Assembly (NCBI GenBank): GCA_944321455.1
Contig: CALULI010000009.1
Coordinates: forward strand, 121,523 to 185,522
DNA length: 64,000 nt
Direction: 5' to 3'
DNA from: an uncultured Eggerthellaceae bacterium
GTDB lineage: Bacteria; Actinomycetota; Coriobacteriia; Coriobacteriales; Eggerthellaceae
A program made the position numbers and the translations under genes. Below the pieces are notes generated by a model, which was given only the letters and a program-made list of their open reading frames with translations, was not told where the DNA came from and did no database searches. Numbering within the stretch: the first letter of the stretch is position 1; the number at the start of each line of letters is the position of its first letter. This document shows, piece by piece, positions 15,635 through 25,340 of the stretch.

Positions 15635-16828
15635 ATGATCAACGAGACTATGTATGGATTAGGTAGCGCACCATCGGCTATTCGCGAACTGTTTGCCTAT
15701 GGTCTGGCACGCAAGCAAGAAATTGGTGCCGATAAGGTTTTTGACTTCAGTTTGGGTAACCCTTCCATACCTGCTCCTGATTGTGTTGCCAACGCAATTC
15801 GCCAGTTTGCTGACATGCCTGCTGCCGAACTTCACGCCTATTCGCCTGCTCAGGGTCTTGAATCAACACGATCTGCCATAGCGCAGTCTTTGAACAAGCG
15901 CTACGGCTGTACCTATACGGCTGACAATTTTTACTTGACCATGGGTGCTGCCGCCTGTTTAAGTGCGTGCTTCAGCGCTCTGGTAAACCCTGGTGAAGAA
16001 GTGGTGGTTATTTCGCCCTATTTCCCTGAATATCGTGTTTGGATTGAGCATGCTCAAGGTGTTTGCGTAGAGGTGCCTGCTCGTTCAAGCGATTTTCAGA
16101 TTGATTGTGAAGCGCTTGGCAACGCGCTTTCGTCACGCACCAAGGCGGTTGTCATCAATTCTCCCAACAATCCTGTTGGTGTGGTGTATACCGAAGAAAC
16201 GCTCAAGGCGCTTGCTAGCCTGTTGCGTGCCAAGCAGGAAGAATACGGCCATGACATCTATCTCATTTCAGATGAGCCGTATCGTGAGCTGGTTTATGGT
16301 GGCATTGCTGCGCCGTGGGTTCCTTCGTTTTATGCCAACACGCTCGTGTGCTATTCGTGGTCAAAATCTCTTTCGCTTCCAGGAGATCGCATTGGTTATG
16401 TGCTGGTTCCCGATGAGGTTAACGAAAGCAAGCGTGTCTATTTAGCTATCTGCGGAGCGGGTCGTGCACTGGGGTATGTGTGTGCGCCCGTATTTTTCCA
16501 GCGTGTGATTGAGCAGTGCGTTGATGCGCCCGTTAACACTGAAGCGTATGCAAACAATCGTCAGAAGCTCACCAGCATGCTTGATGAATTAGGTTATGAC
16601 TACATTGCTCCTGATGGTGCTTTCTATTTGTGGGTTAAGGCGCTTGAAGATGATGCACAGGCATTTTCTGATCGCGCTAAACAGCACGAGCTGTTGCTGG
16701 TTTCTTCGGATAGTTTTGGTGTAACTGGTTGGGTGCGCATTGGCTATTGTGTGTCAGCAGAAACCATTGCTCAGTCTTATGACGCCTTTGCAGCACTGAA
16801 AGCCGAGTACGACCGCGCGCAACGGTGA
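15635..16828 (+). CDS. PLP-dependent class I aminotransferase
   Basis: A fold-type I aminotransferase of 397 residues. K244 in YSWSKSLSLPGDRIGY is the Schiff-base lysine. NSPNNPVGVVY and SDEPYREL carry the conserved asparagine, aspartate and tyrosine that hold the cofactor, and the late WVRIGYC stretch contains the substrate carboxylate-binding arginine. The subgroup is aspartate/aromatic aminotransferase-like; the exact amino donor is not resolved. The start is ATG 15635, about 13 bases after GAGGGAAAGG. The stop overlaps the next start (TGATG at 16826), indicating an operon with the HAD phosphatase. It may be controlled through the palindrome at 15567-15596. Confidence 0.88.
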   Translation: MINETMYGLGSAPSAIRELFAYGLARKQEIGADKVFDFSLGNPSIPAPDCVANAIRQFADMPAAELHAYSPAQGLESTRSAIAQSLNKRYGCTYTADNFYLTMGAAACLSACFSALVNPGEEVVVISPYFPEYRVWIEHAQGVCVEVPARSSDFQIDCEALGNALSSRTKAVVINSPNNPVGVVYTEETLKALASLLRAKQEEYGHDIYLISDEPYRELVYGGIAAPWVPSFYANTLVCYSWSKSLSLPGDRIGYVLVPDEVNESKRVYLAICGAGRALGYVCAPVFFQRVIEQCVDAPVNTEAYANNRQKLTSMLDELGYDYIAPDGAFYLWVKALEDDAQAFSDRAKQHELLLVSSDSFGVTGWVRIGYCVSAETIAQSYDAFAALKAEYDRAQR

Positions 16829-17526
16829 TGGGCATGACAGATTCACAGCAGAAGAATTATAAAGGAGCCCTGCAATCAATGCAGGGTGCTCTGTTTGATT
16901 GTGATGGAACGCTTCTTGATTCGCTTGGCGTCTGGCGCGGTCTTGAGGATGTACTCTCGCGGGAAGCGCATGTGTCCATGACACCTGAGTTGCGTGCACA
17001 CTTTGTCAGGTTGACGGTTGGCGAAATTGCCAGCTATGTCCATGAGCAGTTTGAGTACGGCACGTGCGCACAGGATGTTCAGGACATTATTGACGAATAC
17101 ATGCTTGATTTCTATCGCACGAAGGCAACCCTGCTGCCAGGGGTTGGTGACTTTTTAGAGGAATGTGCTCGCGCGTCCGTTCGCATGAGCGTTGTTTCGT
17201 CAAGCACACCTGCATATTTACAAGCAGGCCTTTCTCATACGGGTATCTTGTCTTATTTTGATGCGGTTGTGTCGGTTGATGATGTTGGCGCATCAAAGCG
17301 CGAGCCTCTTGTTTTTGACCATGCGCGCAGCTTGCTGGGAACGCCCGTTGAACACACGTGGGGTTTTGAAGATTCGCTCTATGCGCTTGAGACGTTGCGC
17401 CAGGCAGGATATCCCACGGTTGGTTTGTTTGATGCTTCGGAAGGTATTACCTTCGATCAGCTAAAAGAACGGGCTACGGTCGCGGTTCACGGTTTTACCG
17501 AATTGTCCCTTTCGGCTTCTGCATAG
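16828..17526 (+). CDS. HAD-superfamily phosphatase (beta-phosphoglucomutase-like)
   Basis: The nucleophile motif FDCDGTLLDS sits near residue 24-33. A helical cap (about 35-95) gives a subfamily I layout, followed by the SVVSSSTPAYLQ motif II, a lysine at ASKREP and the acidic motif FEDSLYALE. Members hydrolyse small phosphorylated metabolites; the substrate is not predictable. GTG 16825, ATG 16828 and ATG 16834 are all possible starts. I chose 16828 because it overlaps the aminotransferase stop in a TGATG coupling. The 170 bases after it contain a near-repeat (GCGTTACGCACGTGGTG and GCGTTACGCGTGTGGTG) but no clear terminator. Confidence 0.82.
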   Translation: MGMTDSQQKNYKGALQSMQGALFDCDGTLLDSLGVWRGLEDVLSREAHVSMTPELRAHFVRLTVGEIASYVHEQFEYGTCAQDVQDIIDEYMLDFYRTKATLLPGVGDFLEECARASVRMSVVSSSTPAYLQAGLSHTGILSYFDAVVSVDDVGASKREPLVFDHARSLLGTPVEHTWGFEDSLYALETLRQAGYPTVGLFDASEGITFDQLKERATVAVHGFTELSLSASA

Positions 17527-17699
17527 AGTCACCCAACATCAAGCACTTCTATGATGCGCACATTCCCCACGGACGTTTCATGTGAGCGTTTCGTGCTGCG
17601 TTACGCACGTGGTGCTCGAGGGAGCGCTCTCAATTGCGCGCGGCATTCGTAAGCAGGCTAATTGAACGTGGCGTTACGCGTGTGGTGTTCGGAAGCGCG

Positions 17700-18407
17700 C
17701 TAATCAAATTGGTTCAAATAGTGGGCGTATGCACTTTTCGCAACATCGTTCAGATCGCGCGGGGTAGCCAGCAGGCTAGGGATAATAACTTGCGCGCTCA
17801 AAAAGCCAATATCTTCAGGAGAATGATTGCGAACGGTATAGCCTGACTTTTCAAGCAGAAGTTCGTTGTGAAGCTTGGCGTGGTAATGATGCTGAAGCCC
17901 TTCGTTGACAGACAAAATAACAACAGCACGTTCGTCTGCCTGGCAGGAAATAAATTCTCCCTTGGCACTGCCGTTATCAATTACTTTGACCAACATATGA
18001 TAGAAGTGCTGGTAGTGATCAAAAAATGTACGGAATCGCTCAGGGGAGCGGTGCGCTAAGCTTTCCAGTTCAATAAAATCAATGGGCAATTCGCATTTTC
18101 GCACTACATCGTAGGAGATGAGCGAATAGAGTTGCGCGGCATAATCTGAATGGGGCGCTAAGGTGTCATGAAGTGCAGGAAAGGAATTAGAACGCGCGTA
18201 GATGCTCTCTAGAATTTCTTCCTTGGAAGAAACGTAGTGATACAGCGATGATGGGTTCAGATTCACTCTTCCTGCTATTTCTTGCATTGATGTTCCCGCA
18301 TATCCTTGTTCACGAAACAGATCAATAGCGGCAGAGATAATAAAGCTTTTCATTGAGGAGTCGTGAGAGGCTGTGTGTAAGGATGAATCAGAAGAGGAAT
18401 GAGCCAT
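17700..18407 (-). CDS. TetR/AcrR-family transcriptional regulator
   Basis: This 235-residue regulator has its helix-turn-helix domain at about residues 20-70 (IISAAIDLFREQGYAGTSM, then EIAGRVNLNPSSLYHYVSSK). A long ligand-binding domain follows. The start is ATG 18407 with AAGGA upstream; the TTG at 18410 is less likely. An imperfect inverted repeat over its own -10 region (18454-18486) suggests autoregulation. No target gene is obvious: the neighbours are a holin-like membrane protein upstream on the same strand and the convergent HAD gene. Confidence 0.85.
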   Translation of the reverse strand: MAHSSSDSSLHTASHDSSMKSFIISAAIDLFREQGYAGTSMQEIAGRVNLNPSSLYHYVSSKEEILESIYARSNSFPALHDTLAPHSDYAAQLYSLISYDVVRKCELPIDFIELESLAHRSPERFRTFFDHYQHFYHMLVKVIDNGSAKGEFISCQADERAVVILSVNEGLQHHYHAKLHNELLLEKSGYTVRNHSPEDIGFLSAQVIIPSLLATPRDLNDVAKSAYAHYLNQFD

Positions 18408-18453
18408 CAAAATTCCTTAGGTAACAATCACGGTGAACAACGATAATGCCGAA

Positions 18454-18486
18454 GCGGATTATAAAACACGCATCGGTTTATTCCGC
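18454..18486 (-). promoter_or_regulatory. Candidate operator over the TetR-family gene promoter
   Basis: GCGGATTATAAAAC (18454-18467) faces GGTTTATTCCGC (18475-18486) as an imperfect inverted repeat. The minus-strand -10 TATAAT (18458-18463) lies inside the first arm, so a bound dimer would block the regulator's own promoter. Confidence 0.45.
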
Positions 18487-18573
18487 CTATAAATATCAGA
18501 ATTTTGGGGAAGTGGCTGCTATTGGCCCTGATGAGACAGGCTGTGGCGCTTATTGCGGCTGGTTCTATTCGGC

Positions 18574-18987
18574 TTAGTCAGCTTCGTTGTTTCCAAGAAC
18601 AGCATTCATCAACGCTGAAACAAGAGAGATTACAATGCTGGCAACAAAACCCGATCCAAAGCTGGCAATAACAAAGCCCGTATCAAACAAGGCGTTACTT
18701 ATGGCACCCGCAAGGTAGAGCAAGATGGTGTTGATAACCAGATAAAACACACCAAGAGAAATAACGGTGATAGGCAGCCCGATAAGCTGCAGAATAGGCT
18801 TGATGGTCATGTTTAAAAGCGCAATCACCAGGGCGACCAGCGCAATAGAGATCCATGAGGCCCCGTCAGAGTAGACTTCAATACCAGGTACTAACCAGAC
18901 CGCTACCGCAACGGCAACAAAAACGGCCAAAACACGAAGAAGGAAATTCATAGGGCTACTCATTTCTGCTTTAGGAAGTGTTGACAT
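18574..18987 (-). CDS. Phage-holin-4/YvlD-type four-helix membrane protein
   Basis: This 137-residue membrane protein has four hydrophobic helices. The motif LLNMTIKPILQLIGLPITVISLG is shortened here to its core NMTIKPIL...LPIT, which marks the Phage_holin_4_2 (YvlD) family. Such proteins are chromosomal, widespread and not evidence of a prophage. The start is ATG 18987; an upstream in-frame region back to 19224 reads as non-conserved and overlaps the tilS start, so I left it out. It lies upstream of, and in the same direction as, the TetR regulator, separated by 166 bases. Confidence 0.78.
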   Translation of the reverse strand: MSTLPKAEMSSPMNFLLRVLAVFVAVAVAVWLVPGIEVYSDGASWISIALVALVIALLNMTIKPILQLIGLPITVISLGVFYLVINTILLYLAGAISNALFDTGFVIASFGSGFVASIVISLVSALMNAVLGNNEAD

Positions 18988-19185
18988 ACAATAACCTAAC
19001 AAGATTTTTTGGCAAGAACAAACCCGTCGGGTGTTTGTTTGTGTTCTGTAAACAACCTCTTTACGCAGGGGGCTTCGGCAGAACAACAAGTCAAAGCAGA
19101 AAATCGGGCCTGTAAATCGGGTTTGCAAAACAGGCTTGCAAAGTGGGCCTATGATTATAAAGGGCGTTAACAAGGAAAGCGCGCA

Positions 19186-20286
19186 ATGATAGAGAGAATC
19201 GAACAAACAATAGCGCAGCGTCATCTGTTTACTTCAGCAACTCCTGCCATTGTTATGGTGTCAGGTGGGTCTGACTCAACCGCTCTGGCGTATCTGATGA
19301 AAGATTTTATGGAGCGCGGCCTTGTTGGCAGTGTTGCGGTGCTTCACGTCAACCACAAGATTCGTGGCGAAGAGGCTGATAGCGACCAGCGCTTTGTGCA
19401 CAACCTGGCACAAAAACTTGATCTGCCGTGTTTTGAGTGCGAAATAGATATTCCCTTGCTGGTAGAGCAGACAGGCGGTAATGAAGAAGCGGTTGCACGT
19501 CATGAGCGCTATCTTGCTGCTCATGAGGCGCTGGAAAGCTTATGCCGTCATGTGGCAGTTCCCGTAAGTGAAGGTCGCATTGTGACAGCTCACACCCAAG
19601 ATGACCGCGTTGAAAATTTCTACATGCGCTCTATTACCGGGACGGGCCCCGGAGGGTTTCGATCCATGCTCTATCAGAATGGCCCCGTTGTGCGTCCGTT
19701 GCTTGATGTTTCACGCAGTGATTTGCGCACCTATCTTGAGGGGTTTGATGATGCATATTGTGATGAAGCGGGCAACTTGTGGCACGAAGATGCAACCAAT
19801 GCTCATACCGATAGGTTTAGAGCCTTTGTCCGCCATGAAATAATTCCTGTGGCGCAAAGCCGCAACGCCCGTTTGCTGGATACCTTGTGTCGCAGCATGA
19901 ACTTAATTGCTGATGAAGATGATTTTTTGGATTCGCTTGCCCGCACGGTTTTGGAAAACCATGTGGAGTGGATTGATGATGATGGCAGAGACTATGGCGA
20001 AGCTCCTGGTGCCTGCTTGATTGATCCCGCCTTTGGTACGGAGGCGCTTCCGCTCAAGCGCCGCGTGGTGCTTGCCGTGCTGGAGGCCTTTGTTGGCAAA
20101 GAAGCACGCATTGAAACTGCCTCCATTGAAGCGGTGTTGTCTGCCTTTGACGACGAGGGCAAGCCACGCAGTGGTTATGTGGTTAACATTCAAGGTGATC
20201 TTGCCGTATCGTCAAACAAAAAGGAAGTGCGGATTGAGCCAATGGCGGTATTCCGCGCTCGTCGAAAGCGTAGTAATTCAGAGTAA
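19186..20286 (+). CDS. tilS: tRNA(Ile)-lysidine synthase
   Basis: TilS modifies the wobble cytidine of the CAU-anticodon tRNA-Ile to lysidine so that it reads AUA. The PP-loop SGGSDS is at residues 26-31, followed by HVNHKIRGEEADSD and the AHTQDDRVENFYMR motif, all classic. At 366 residues it carries the catalytic domain plus a mid helical domain but is shorter at the C-terminus than Escherichia coli TilS, as in many Gram-positives. The start is ATG 19186 after AAGGAAAG. It heads the conserved order tilS-maf-hpt-ftsH. Confidence 0.93.
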   Translation: MIERIEQTIAQRHLFTSATPAIVMVSGGSDSTALAYLMKDFMERGLVGSVAVLHVNHKIRGEEADSDQRFVHNLAQKLDLPCFECEIDIPLLVEQTGGNEEAVARHERYLAAHEALESLCRHVAVPVSEGRIVTAHTQDDRVENFYMRSITGTGPGGFRSMLYQNGPVVRPLLDVSRSDLRTYLEGFDDAYCDEAGNLWHEDATNAHTDRFRAFVRHEIIPVAQSRNARLLDTLCRSMNLIADEDDFLDSLARTVLENHVEWIDDDGRDYGEAPGACLIDPAFGTEALPLKRRVVLAVLEAFVGKEARIETASIEAVLSAFDDEGKPRSGYVVNIQGDLAVSSNKKEVRIEPMAVFRARRKRSNSE

Positions 20287-20308
20287 GACCTGAAAAGGAG
20301 GATGGGTA

Positions 20309-21007
20309 ATGACGCAAGCTTCGCGCATTCCTATTAATGTTATTTTGGCTTCGAAAAGCCCTCGCAGAAAGCAGCTGTTAGAAGACGCAGGCGTTAAGTT
20401 TGTGGTTTACACGGGATCAACCGAAGTTGACGAAACGCTTGACGCTGACACGAAAAAAGATCCTGCTGAAGCGGTCAAAAAACTTGCCGAGCGCAAGGCG
20501 GGGTCTGTTGTTCAAGACGTGCTGGCGCAAACTCCTGTTGGTCTGGGCATCATTATTGGTGCTGATACCACGGTGGTCCTTGATGGCGAAATGCTGGGCA
20601 AGCCCTACAGCGCTGATCATGCACGCGAAATGCTGCGCAAGCTTTCGGGTCGTACCCATGAGGTTATTACGGGTGTTTCGGTATGGCTTATTATGCTCAA
20701 CGAATCTGAAGAAAACGGCGGAGACGGCAATGTGTCGCTGGCGTTTAGGTCCTTTACCGAGTCAAGCTTTGTGACGTTTAAGGAATTAAGCGATCAAGAT
20801 ATTAACGCCTATGTTGCCACGGGCGAGACTATTGACAAGGCAGGTGCCTATGGCATTCAAGGCAAAGGTGCGGCACTGGTAGAGAGCTACGAAGGCGATT
20901 ACAACAACATTGTTGGCTTGCCAGTGGATACCCTGCTTCAAAATTTCCCCGATCTTCTTCGCGAAGAAATTGAAGTCGAAATTCACGAAAAGCAAACCGA
21001 AGAATAA
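20309..21007 (+). CDS. maf: Maf-family nucleoside triphosphate pyrophosphatase
   Basis: Maf proteins hydrolyse non-canonical or excess nucleoside triphosphates (dTTP/UTP or modified pyrimidines) to monophosphates and affect septum formation when overexpressed in Bacillus. The N-terminal ASKSPRRKQLL motif, IIGADTTVVLDG and the GETIDKAGAYGIQGKGA signature are all present. It has 232 residues, with a small insertion (ESEENGGDG) in mid-protein. AAAGGAGG lies before ATG 20309, and it sits 22 bases after tilS. The 228 bases after it hold a 7-bp inverted repeat (21086-21092 with 21108-21114). Confidence 0.92.
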   Translation: MTQASRIPINVILASKSPRRKQLLEDAGVKFVVYTGSTEVDETLDADTKKDPAEAVKKLAERKAGSVVQDVLAQTPVGLGIIIGADTTVVLDGEMLGKPYSADHAREMLRKLSGRTHEVITGVSVWLIMLNESEENGGDGNVSLAFRSFTESSFVTFKELSDQDINAYVATGETIDKAGAYGIQGKGAALVESYEGDYNNIVGLPVDTLLQNFPDLLREEIEVEIHEKQTEE

Positions 21008-21235
21008 AAGCCTAAACGCATGCAACGCGCGTGCCTAATGACCGCTATGCGAAGCACAAATCTATGCTTGTAGGGCGCCAAATTGCAGCGCGACGAACAT
21101 TGCAATGCGCGCTGATGAAGATTTATTGCAGTTAAATAACGGTCAGGCTCTCTTTAGCACGTGGTTTGACTGCTTTTGATACACTAGACATTTGTTTAGC
21201 ATCATAGGTAGACCGTTTGGTAGGAAGGAGCAATT

Positions 21236-21793
21236 GTGGATCAGATCCACCCTGATGTTGAGAGAATTCTCTTCTCAGAGCACGATCTCAAAGCATGCGT
21301 CGCGCGCATGGGCCAGCAGATCACGCAAGACTATGCGGGACAATCACTATTTGTTGTTTCGGTGTTGCGCGGTGCTGCTATTTTTATGGCTGATCTGGTT
21401 CGCGAAATTAAGCTTCCTCTTGAAATGGACTACATGGCCGTATCTTCTTACGGTGATGGTGTTAAAACCTCTGGCGTTGTTCGCGTTTTGAAGGACTTAA
21501 CTGACGACATTAAGGGCCGTCACGTTTTGATTGTGGAAGATGTTCTTGATAGTGGCTTAACGCTTCGCTATCTGATGGATCATCTTGCGCTGCGTGACCC
21601 TGCATCAATTGCAGTGGCTACGCTGTTGCACAAAAACGTCCCCAATCAGGCTGACGTGAATTGCCGCTATATTGGCTTTGAGTGCCCTGATGAATTCATT
21701 GTGGGGTATGGCCTTGATTATGCACAGCGCTATCGCAACTTGCCTTATATAGGCGTTTTGAAACCAGAAATTTATTCAAGCGTTGAAGCTTAG
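21236..21793 (+). CDS. hpt: Hypoxanthine phosphoribosyltransferase
   Basis: This purine salvage enzyme makes IMP (and GMP) from hypoxanthine or guanine and PRPP. The PRPP-binding loop EDVLDSGLT is at about residues 101-109, and VLRGAAIFMADL and VGYGLDYAQRYRNLPYIG match the family exactly. Length (185 residues) is typical. The start is GTG 21236 after GAAGGAGC. It lies 31 bases before ftsH, the usual tilS-hpt-ftsH arrangement. Confidence 0.95.
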   Translation: MDQIHPDVERILFSEHDLKACVARMGQQITQDYAGQSLFVVSVLRGAAIFMADLVREIKLPLEMDYMAVSSYGDGVKTSGVVRVLKDLTDDIKGRHVLIVEDVLDSGLTLRYLMDHLALRDPASIAVATLLHKNVPNQADVNCRYIGFECPDEFIVGYGLDYAQRYRNLPYIGVLKPEIYSSVEA

Positions 21794-21824
21794 AGAACAT
21801 AAGTATTAAGGAATTCAGAAGCGT

Positions 21825-23984
21825 ATGGCAAACAATCCAAAACCAAAAAACTTCAAACAACCTAATCGAAGCAACATCGTAAGCATCATTGTTTTTGTTG
21901 CTATTGGTCTTTTGCTTATGACTATGTTCATGCGCATGACCATGCCAACTAACGGTGTTACTCAGACTGACAACTTGGCAACCTCTGAATTTATGCAGGC
22001 GGTTGATCAGGGTCGCGTTAATACGGTGGTGTATGACTCGGGTGCAGACACCGTTACGGGTACCTACTATCCCGCTCAGACCGCAGGTAGTGCAACGGCA
22101 GATGCGTTTAACGAAGCGTTTGATGCTATCAACTCCAAGCTGGGTGCGGTGACCAACGGCGGCAATCGTCTCTCTACGGTAACCACGCAGGATCTTGACG
22201 CTACCACGCTTGGATCCGAACACGGCTTTACCTGTTCATGGGTTGGCCAGGATTCTTTAAGCCAGCTGATGGCGCAGCATCCTGAAATTCAGTATTCAAT
22301 TACGCTGCCTTCACCTTGGGGCTCCATCCTGATGTCGCTTCTGCCTGTTCTTTTGATTGCGGCTATTTTGTTCTTCTTCTTCTCGCAGATGAACAAAGCA
22401 AACAACTCTCAGATGTCGTTTGGTAAGGCAAAGGCAAAGAAGTTTACCGAAGACCATCCAAAAGTTAAGTTCAGCGACGTTGCTGGCGTTGATGAAGCTG
22501 TTGAAGAAATGCAGGAAATCAAGGACTTCTTGGAAAACCCTGCGAAGTACCAGTCGATGGGCGCAAAAATTCCTCGTGGCTGCTTGCTGGTAGGCCCTCC
22601 GGGCACCGGCAAAACGTTGCTTGCTCGCGCTGTTGCAGGTGAAGCGGGCGTGCCATTCTTCAGCATCTCTGGTTCTGACTTCGTTGAGATGTTTGTTGGT
22701 GTTGGCGCTTCCCGTGTTCGTGACCTGTTCAAGGAAGCTAAGGAAGCTTCTCCTGCCATCATCTTTATTGACGAAATTGACGCAGTTGGTCGTCAGCGTG
22801 GCGCTGGTTTAGGCGGCGGTCATGACGAACGCGAACAGACCTTGAATCAGTTGCTGGTTGAAATGGACGGCTTTGAGGCTAACGATTCTGTTGTACTGAT
22901 TGCAGCAACCAACCGTGCTGATGTTTTAGACCCTGCACTACTTCGTCCTGGTCGTTTTGACCGTCAAATTGTGGTTGATGCACCTGATGTTAAGGGACGC
23001 GAACACATTCTGCGTGTTCATGCCGCGAACAAGCCACTTGCTAACGACGTTGATTTGACGCGTTTGGCTAAACTGACGCCGGGCTTTACCGGTGCTGATT
23101 TGTCTAACTTGCTCAATGAAGCAGCAATTCTTTCAGCGCGTCGCAACAAAAACATCATCACCGACCAAGAAGTACAAGAAAGTATGGAGCGTGTTATCGC
23201 AGGTCCTGAGCGTAAGGGTCGTGTTATGGACGAACAGACGCGCAAGACAATTGCGTACCACGAATCTGGTCATGCGCTGGTTGGTCATCTGCTTGAGCAT
23301 GCTGATCCTGTACATAAGATTTCTATCATTTCGCGTGGTCGTGCGTTGGGTTATACCTTGTCCATTCCTCAGGAAGACAAGGTGCTTAACAGCCGCAATG
23401 AAATGCGTGATGACTTGGCCGTATTCTTGGGCGGTCGTGTAGCAGAAGAGCTTTTCTGCGATGACATTACTACGGGCGCTTCAAACGACCTTGAACGTGC
23501 AACTAAGATGGCTCGTTCGATGGTTACCAATTACGGCATGAGTTCTGATCTCGGCGTTCAGATATTCGGTCAGCCCAATCACGAAGTATTCTTGGGCCGT
23601 GACTATGGCAATACGCAGGATTATTCCGAAGAGACAGCTCGTCGTATTGACGAAGAGGTTGCTCGTATCATGAAGGAAGCTCATGATCGTGCTTATGAAA
23701 TTCTCTCAGCACATCGTGAACAGATGGATCTGATGGCATCTGTTTTGCTTGAGCGCGAAACGGTTGACGGCGAGGCTTGCACGGCCTTGCTTGATAATCG
23801 TTGGGCTGAATATCTTGCGAAGGAACAGGAAGAAGAAAAGAGTGCCGCACAAGCATCTGCTTCTCCTTCGGCTCCTGTTGCTCCAGTACCAGCTCCTGCT
23901 CAGCCTGCGTCGGTGCAGCCTGCAGCTCCTGTGGCACCTTCGCACAATACGGGCGATGATCAACCTCAAAATCCTCAACAGTAA
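21825..23984 (+). CDS. ftsH: ATP-dependent membrane zinc metalloprotease FtsH
   Basis: Membrane AAA+ protease for quality control of membrane and short-lived proteins. Two transmembrane helices flank an extracytoplasmic domain (about residues 18-37 and 168-188). The Walker A GPPGTGKT is at 257-264, the Walker [10 protein letters not shown] near 310, the second region of homology contains RPGRFDRQI, and the zinc site HESGH is at 479-483. At 719 residues it is slightly long because of an Ala/Pro-rich C-terminal tail (about 655-719). The outer domain is larger than in Escherichia coli, with a Thr/Ala-rich insertion. It is followed by folPK after 27 bases. Confidence 0.97.
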   Translation: MANNPKPKNFKQPNRSNIVSIIVFVAIGLLLMTMFMRMTMPTNGVTQTDNLATSEFMQAVDQGRVNTVVYDSGADTVTGTYYPAQTAGSATADAFNEAFDAINSKLGAVTNGGNRLSTVTTQDLDATTLGSEHGFTCSWVGQDSLSQLMAQHPEIQYSITLPSPWGSILMSLLPVLLIAAILFFFFSQMNKANNSQMSFGKAKAKKFTEDHPKVKFSDVAGVDEAVEEMQEIKDFLENPAKYQSMGAKIPRGCLLVGPPGTGKTLLARAVAGEAGVPFFSISGSDFVEMFVGVGASRVRDLFKEAKEASPAIIFIDEIDAVGRQRGAGLGGGHDEREQTLNQLLVEMDGFEANDSVVLIAATNRADVLDPALLRPGRFDRQIVVDAPDVKGREHILRVHAANKPLANDVDLTRLAKLTPGFTGADLSNLLNEAAILSARRNKNIITDQEVQESMERVIAGPERKGRVMDEQTRKTIAYHESGHALVGHLLEHADPVHKISIISRGRALGYTLSIPQEDKVLNSRNEMRDDLAVFLGGRVAEELFCDDITTGASNDLERATKMARSMVTNYGMSSDLGVQIFGQPNHEVFLGRDYGNTQDYSEETARRIDEEVARIMKEAHDRAYEILSAHREQMDLMASVLLERETVDGEACTALLDNRWAEYLAKEQEEEKSAAQASASPSAPVAPVPAPAQPASVQPAAPVAPSHNTGDDQPQNPQQ

Positions 23985-24011
23985 TCTTTAACAGCAAAAG
24001 GTAGGTTTCCT

Positions 24012-25340
24012 TTGATTTGGAAATGTTCTCAGTATCTGTTTGATTCTAGGATGCCCATTATTATGGGCATCTTAAACGTTACGCCCGATTCGTTTTCTGA
24101 TGGAGGCTCTTACGCATCAACTGAAGAGGCGCTTAATGCTGCTCGTGAAATGATTGAGCATGGCGCGTTGATTATTGACGTTGGTGGTGAATCTACCCGT
24201 CCAGGCGCTGAACCGGTGGATGCCGAAGAGGAATTGAGCCGCGTTATTGATGTGGTGAGCACGCTGGCTTCAGAGGGTGTTTGCGTTTCCATTGACACCC
24301 GCCATGCAAGCGTAGCTCAAGCGTGCATCGAAGCGGGGGTAAGCATCATTAACGATGTTTCAGGCTTCCAGGACCCTGCCATGGTAGAGGTTGCACAGTC
24401 TTGCGATGCGGGTCTTGTGGTTGTTCATGGTTGGGGCGCAAGCGCACTCAACCAAGATGAAGATGTTTTTGTTGATGCGGTCTCAGAGGTTACCACGTGG
24501 CTTGGTCATCAGACTTCTTTTTTGCAAGAGCGCGGCATCGAAAAAGCACGACTCTGTCTTGATCCTGGTCCAGGGTTTGGGAAAAGCGCGCAGCAAACCA
24601 TTCAGGTTATGCGCAACTTCCAAGAACTGGTGCACCTTGGCTATCCCACAATGGTTGCGGTATCGCGTAAAAGCTACATTGGGTACGCCTATCATATTGA
24701 TGATCCTCTTGAGCGCGACGATGCTTCGGCTGCCGAAGCGCTCATGGCATGTGAGTTGGGTGCTTCGGTCATTCGCACTCATAACGTTTCGTTAACGGCA
24801 CAGTCGTTGGAAGAAAACCTTCGCCCTTATGTGTTGTTAGGGTTGGGAAGCAACGTTGCTCTTGTGGCCGATGAAGGCGAAGAGCGCGAAGGTAAGATTG
24901 CGCTTCTTAACCAAGCCATTGCTGATATGTGTATGCTTCCCGATACGCAAATTATTGACATATCCAGCTTCTACGAATCCGAACCAGCGTATGTCACTGA
25001 TCAGGATACCTTTGTGAATGCCGTGGTGCTTATTCGAACCGGTATAGCACCGCAGGATCTGCTTCATTATTTGCAGGCTATTGAAAACAGTTTGGGGCGT
25101 GTTCGTGAAAAGAAGAATGGCCCGCGTACCCTCGATATCGACATTCTTGATTATCAGGGCTATGTGTGCGATCACGAGGTTTTGACGCTTCCTCATCCGC
25201 TTTTGCGCGAACGTGATTTTGTAGTTAAACCGCTACTTGAGATTCTTCCCTTCCATGAGCTTGCTGATGGTACAGCGGTTACCTTGGATACGGTAAGCGT
25301 GGGGAAGGCCTGGAAATGCTCAGAAGTACCCATTGCGTAA
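24012..25340 (+). CDS. Dihydropteroate synthase fused to HPPK
   Basis: This bifunctional folate enzyme has residues 14-265 as dihydropteroate synthase (NVTPDSFSDGG from N22, then DVGGESTRPG and SRKSYIG). Residues about 273-430 are 6-hydroxymethyl-dihydropterin pyrophosphokinase (LGLGSNVAL, SSFYESEP and RTLDIDIL near residue 372). The order DHPS-HPPK is the reverse of the HPPK-DHPS fusion of plants and fungi. The start is TTG 24012, six or seven bases after AGGTAGG; ATG 24051 would drop 13 residues but has no spaced ribosome site. Its 3' end overlaps birA by 25 bases. FolC, the next enzyme, is at 58100. Confidence 0.92.
   Translation: MIWKCSQYLFDSRMPIIMGILNVTPDSFSDGGSYASTEEALNAAREMIEHGALIIDVGGESTRPGAEPVDAEEELSRVIDVVSTLASEGVCVSIDTRHASVAQACIEAGVSIINDVSGFQDPAMVEVAQSCDAGLVVVHGWGASALNQDEDVFVDAVSEVTTWLGHQTSFLQERGIEKARLCLDPGPGFGKSAQQTIQVMRNFQELVHLGYPTMVAVSRKSYIGYAYHIDDPLERDDASAAEALMACELGASVIRTHNVSLTAQSLEENLRPYVLLGLGSNVALVADEGEEREGKIALLNQAIADMCMLPDTQIIDISSFYESEPAYVTDQDTFVNAVVLIRTGIAPQDLLHYLQAIENSLGRVREKKNGPRTLDIDILDYQGYVCDHEVLTLPHPLLRERDFVVKPLLEILPFHELADGTAVTLDTVSVGKAWKCSEVPIA

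Noticed and set aside
18574..18987. The holin-family gene as a sign of a prophage
   Set aside because: It belongs to the chromosomal YvlD group, and there are no phage structural genes, integrase or att-like repeats nearby.
23985..24051. A folate (THF) riboswitch before the folPK or fhs genes
   Set aside because: The gaps are 27 and 42 bases, too short for the aptamer, and no matching sequence was seen.
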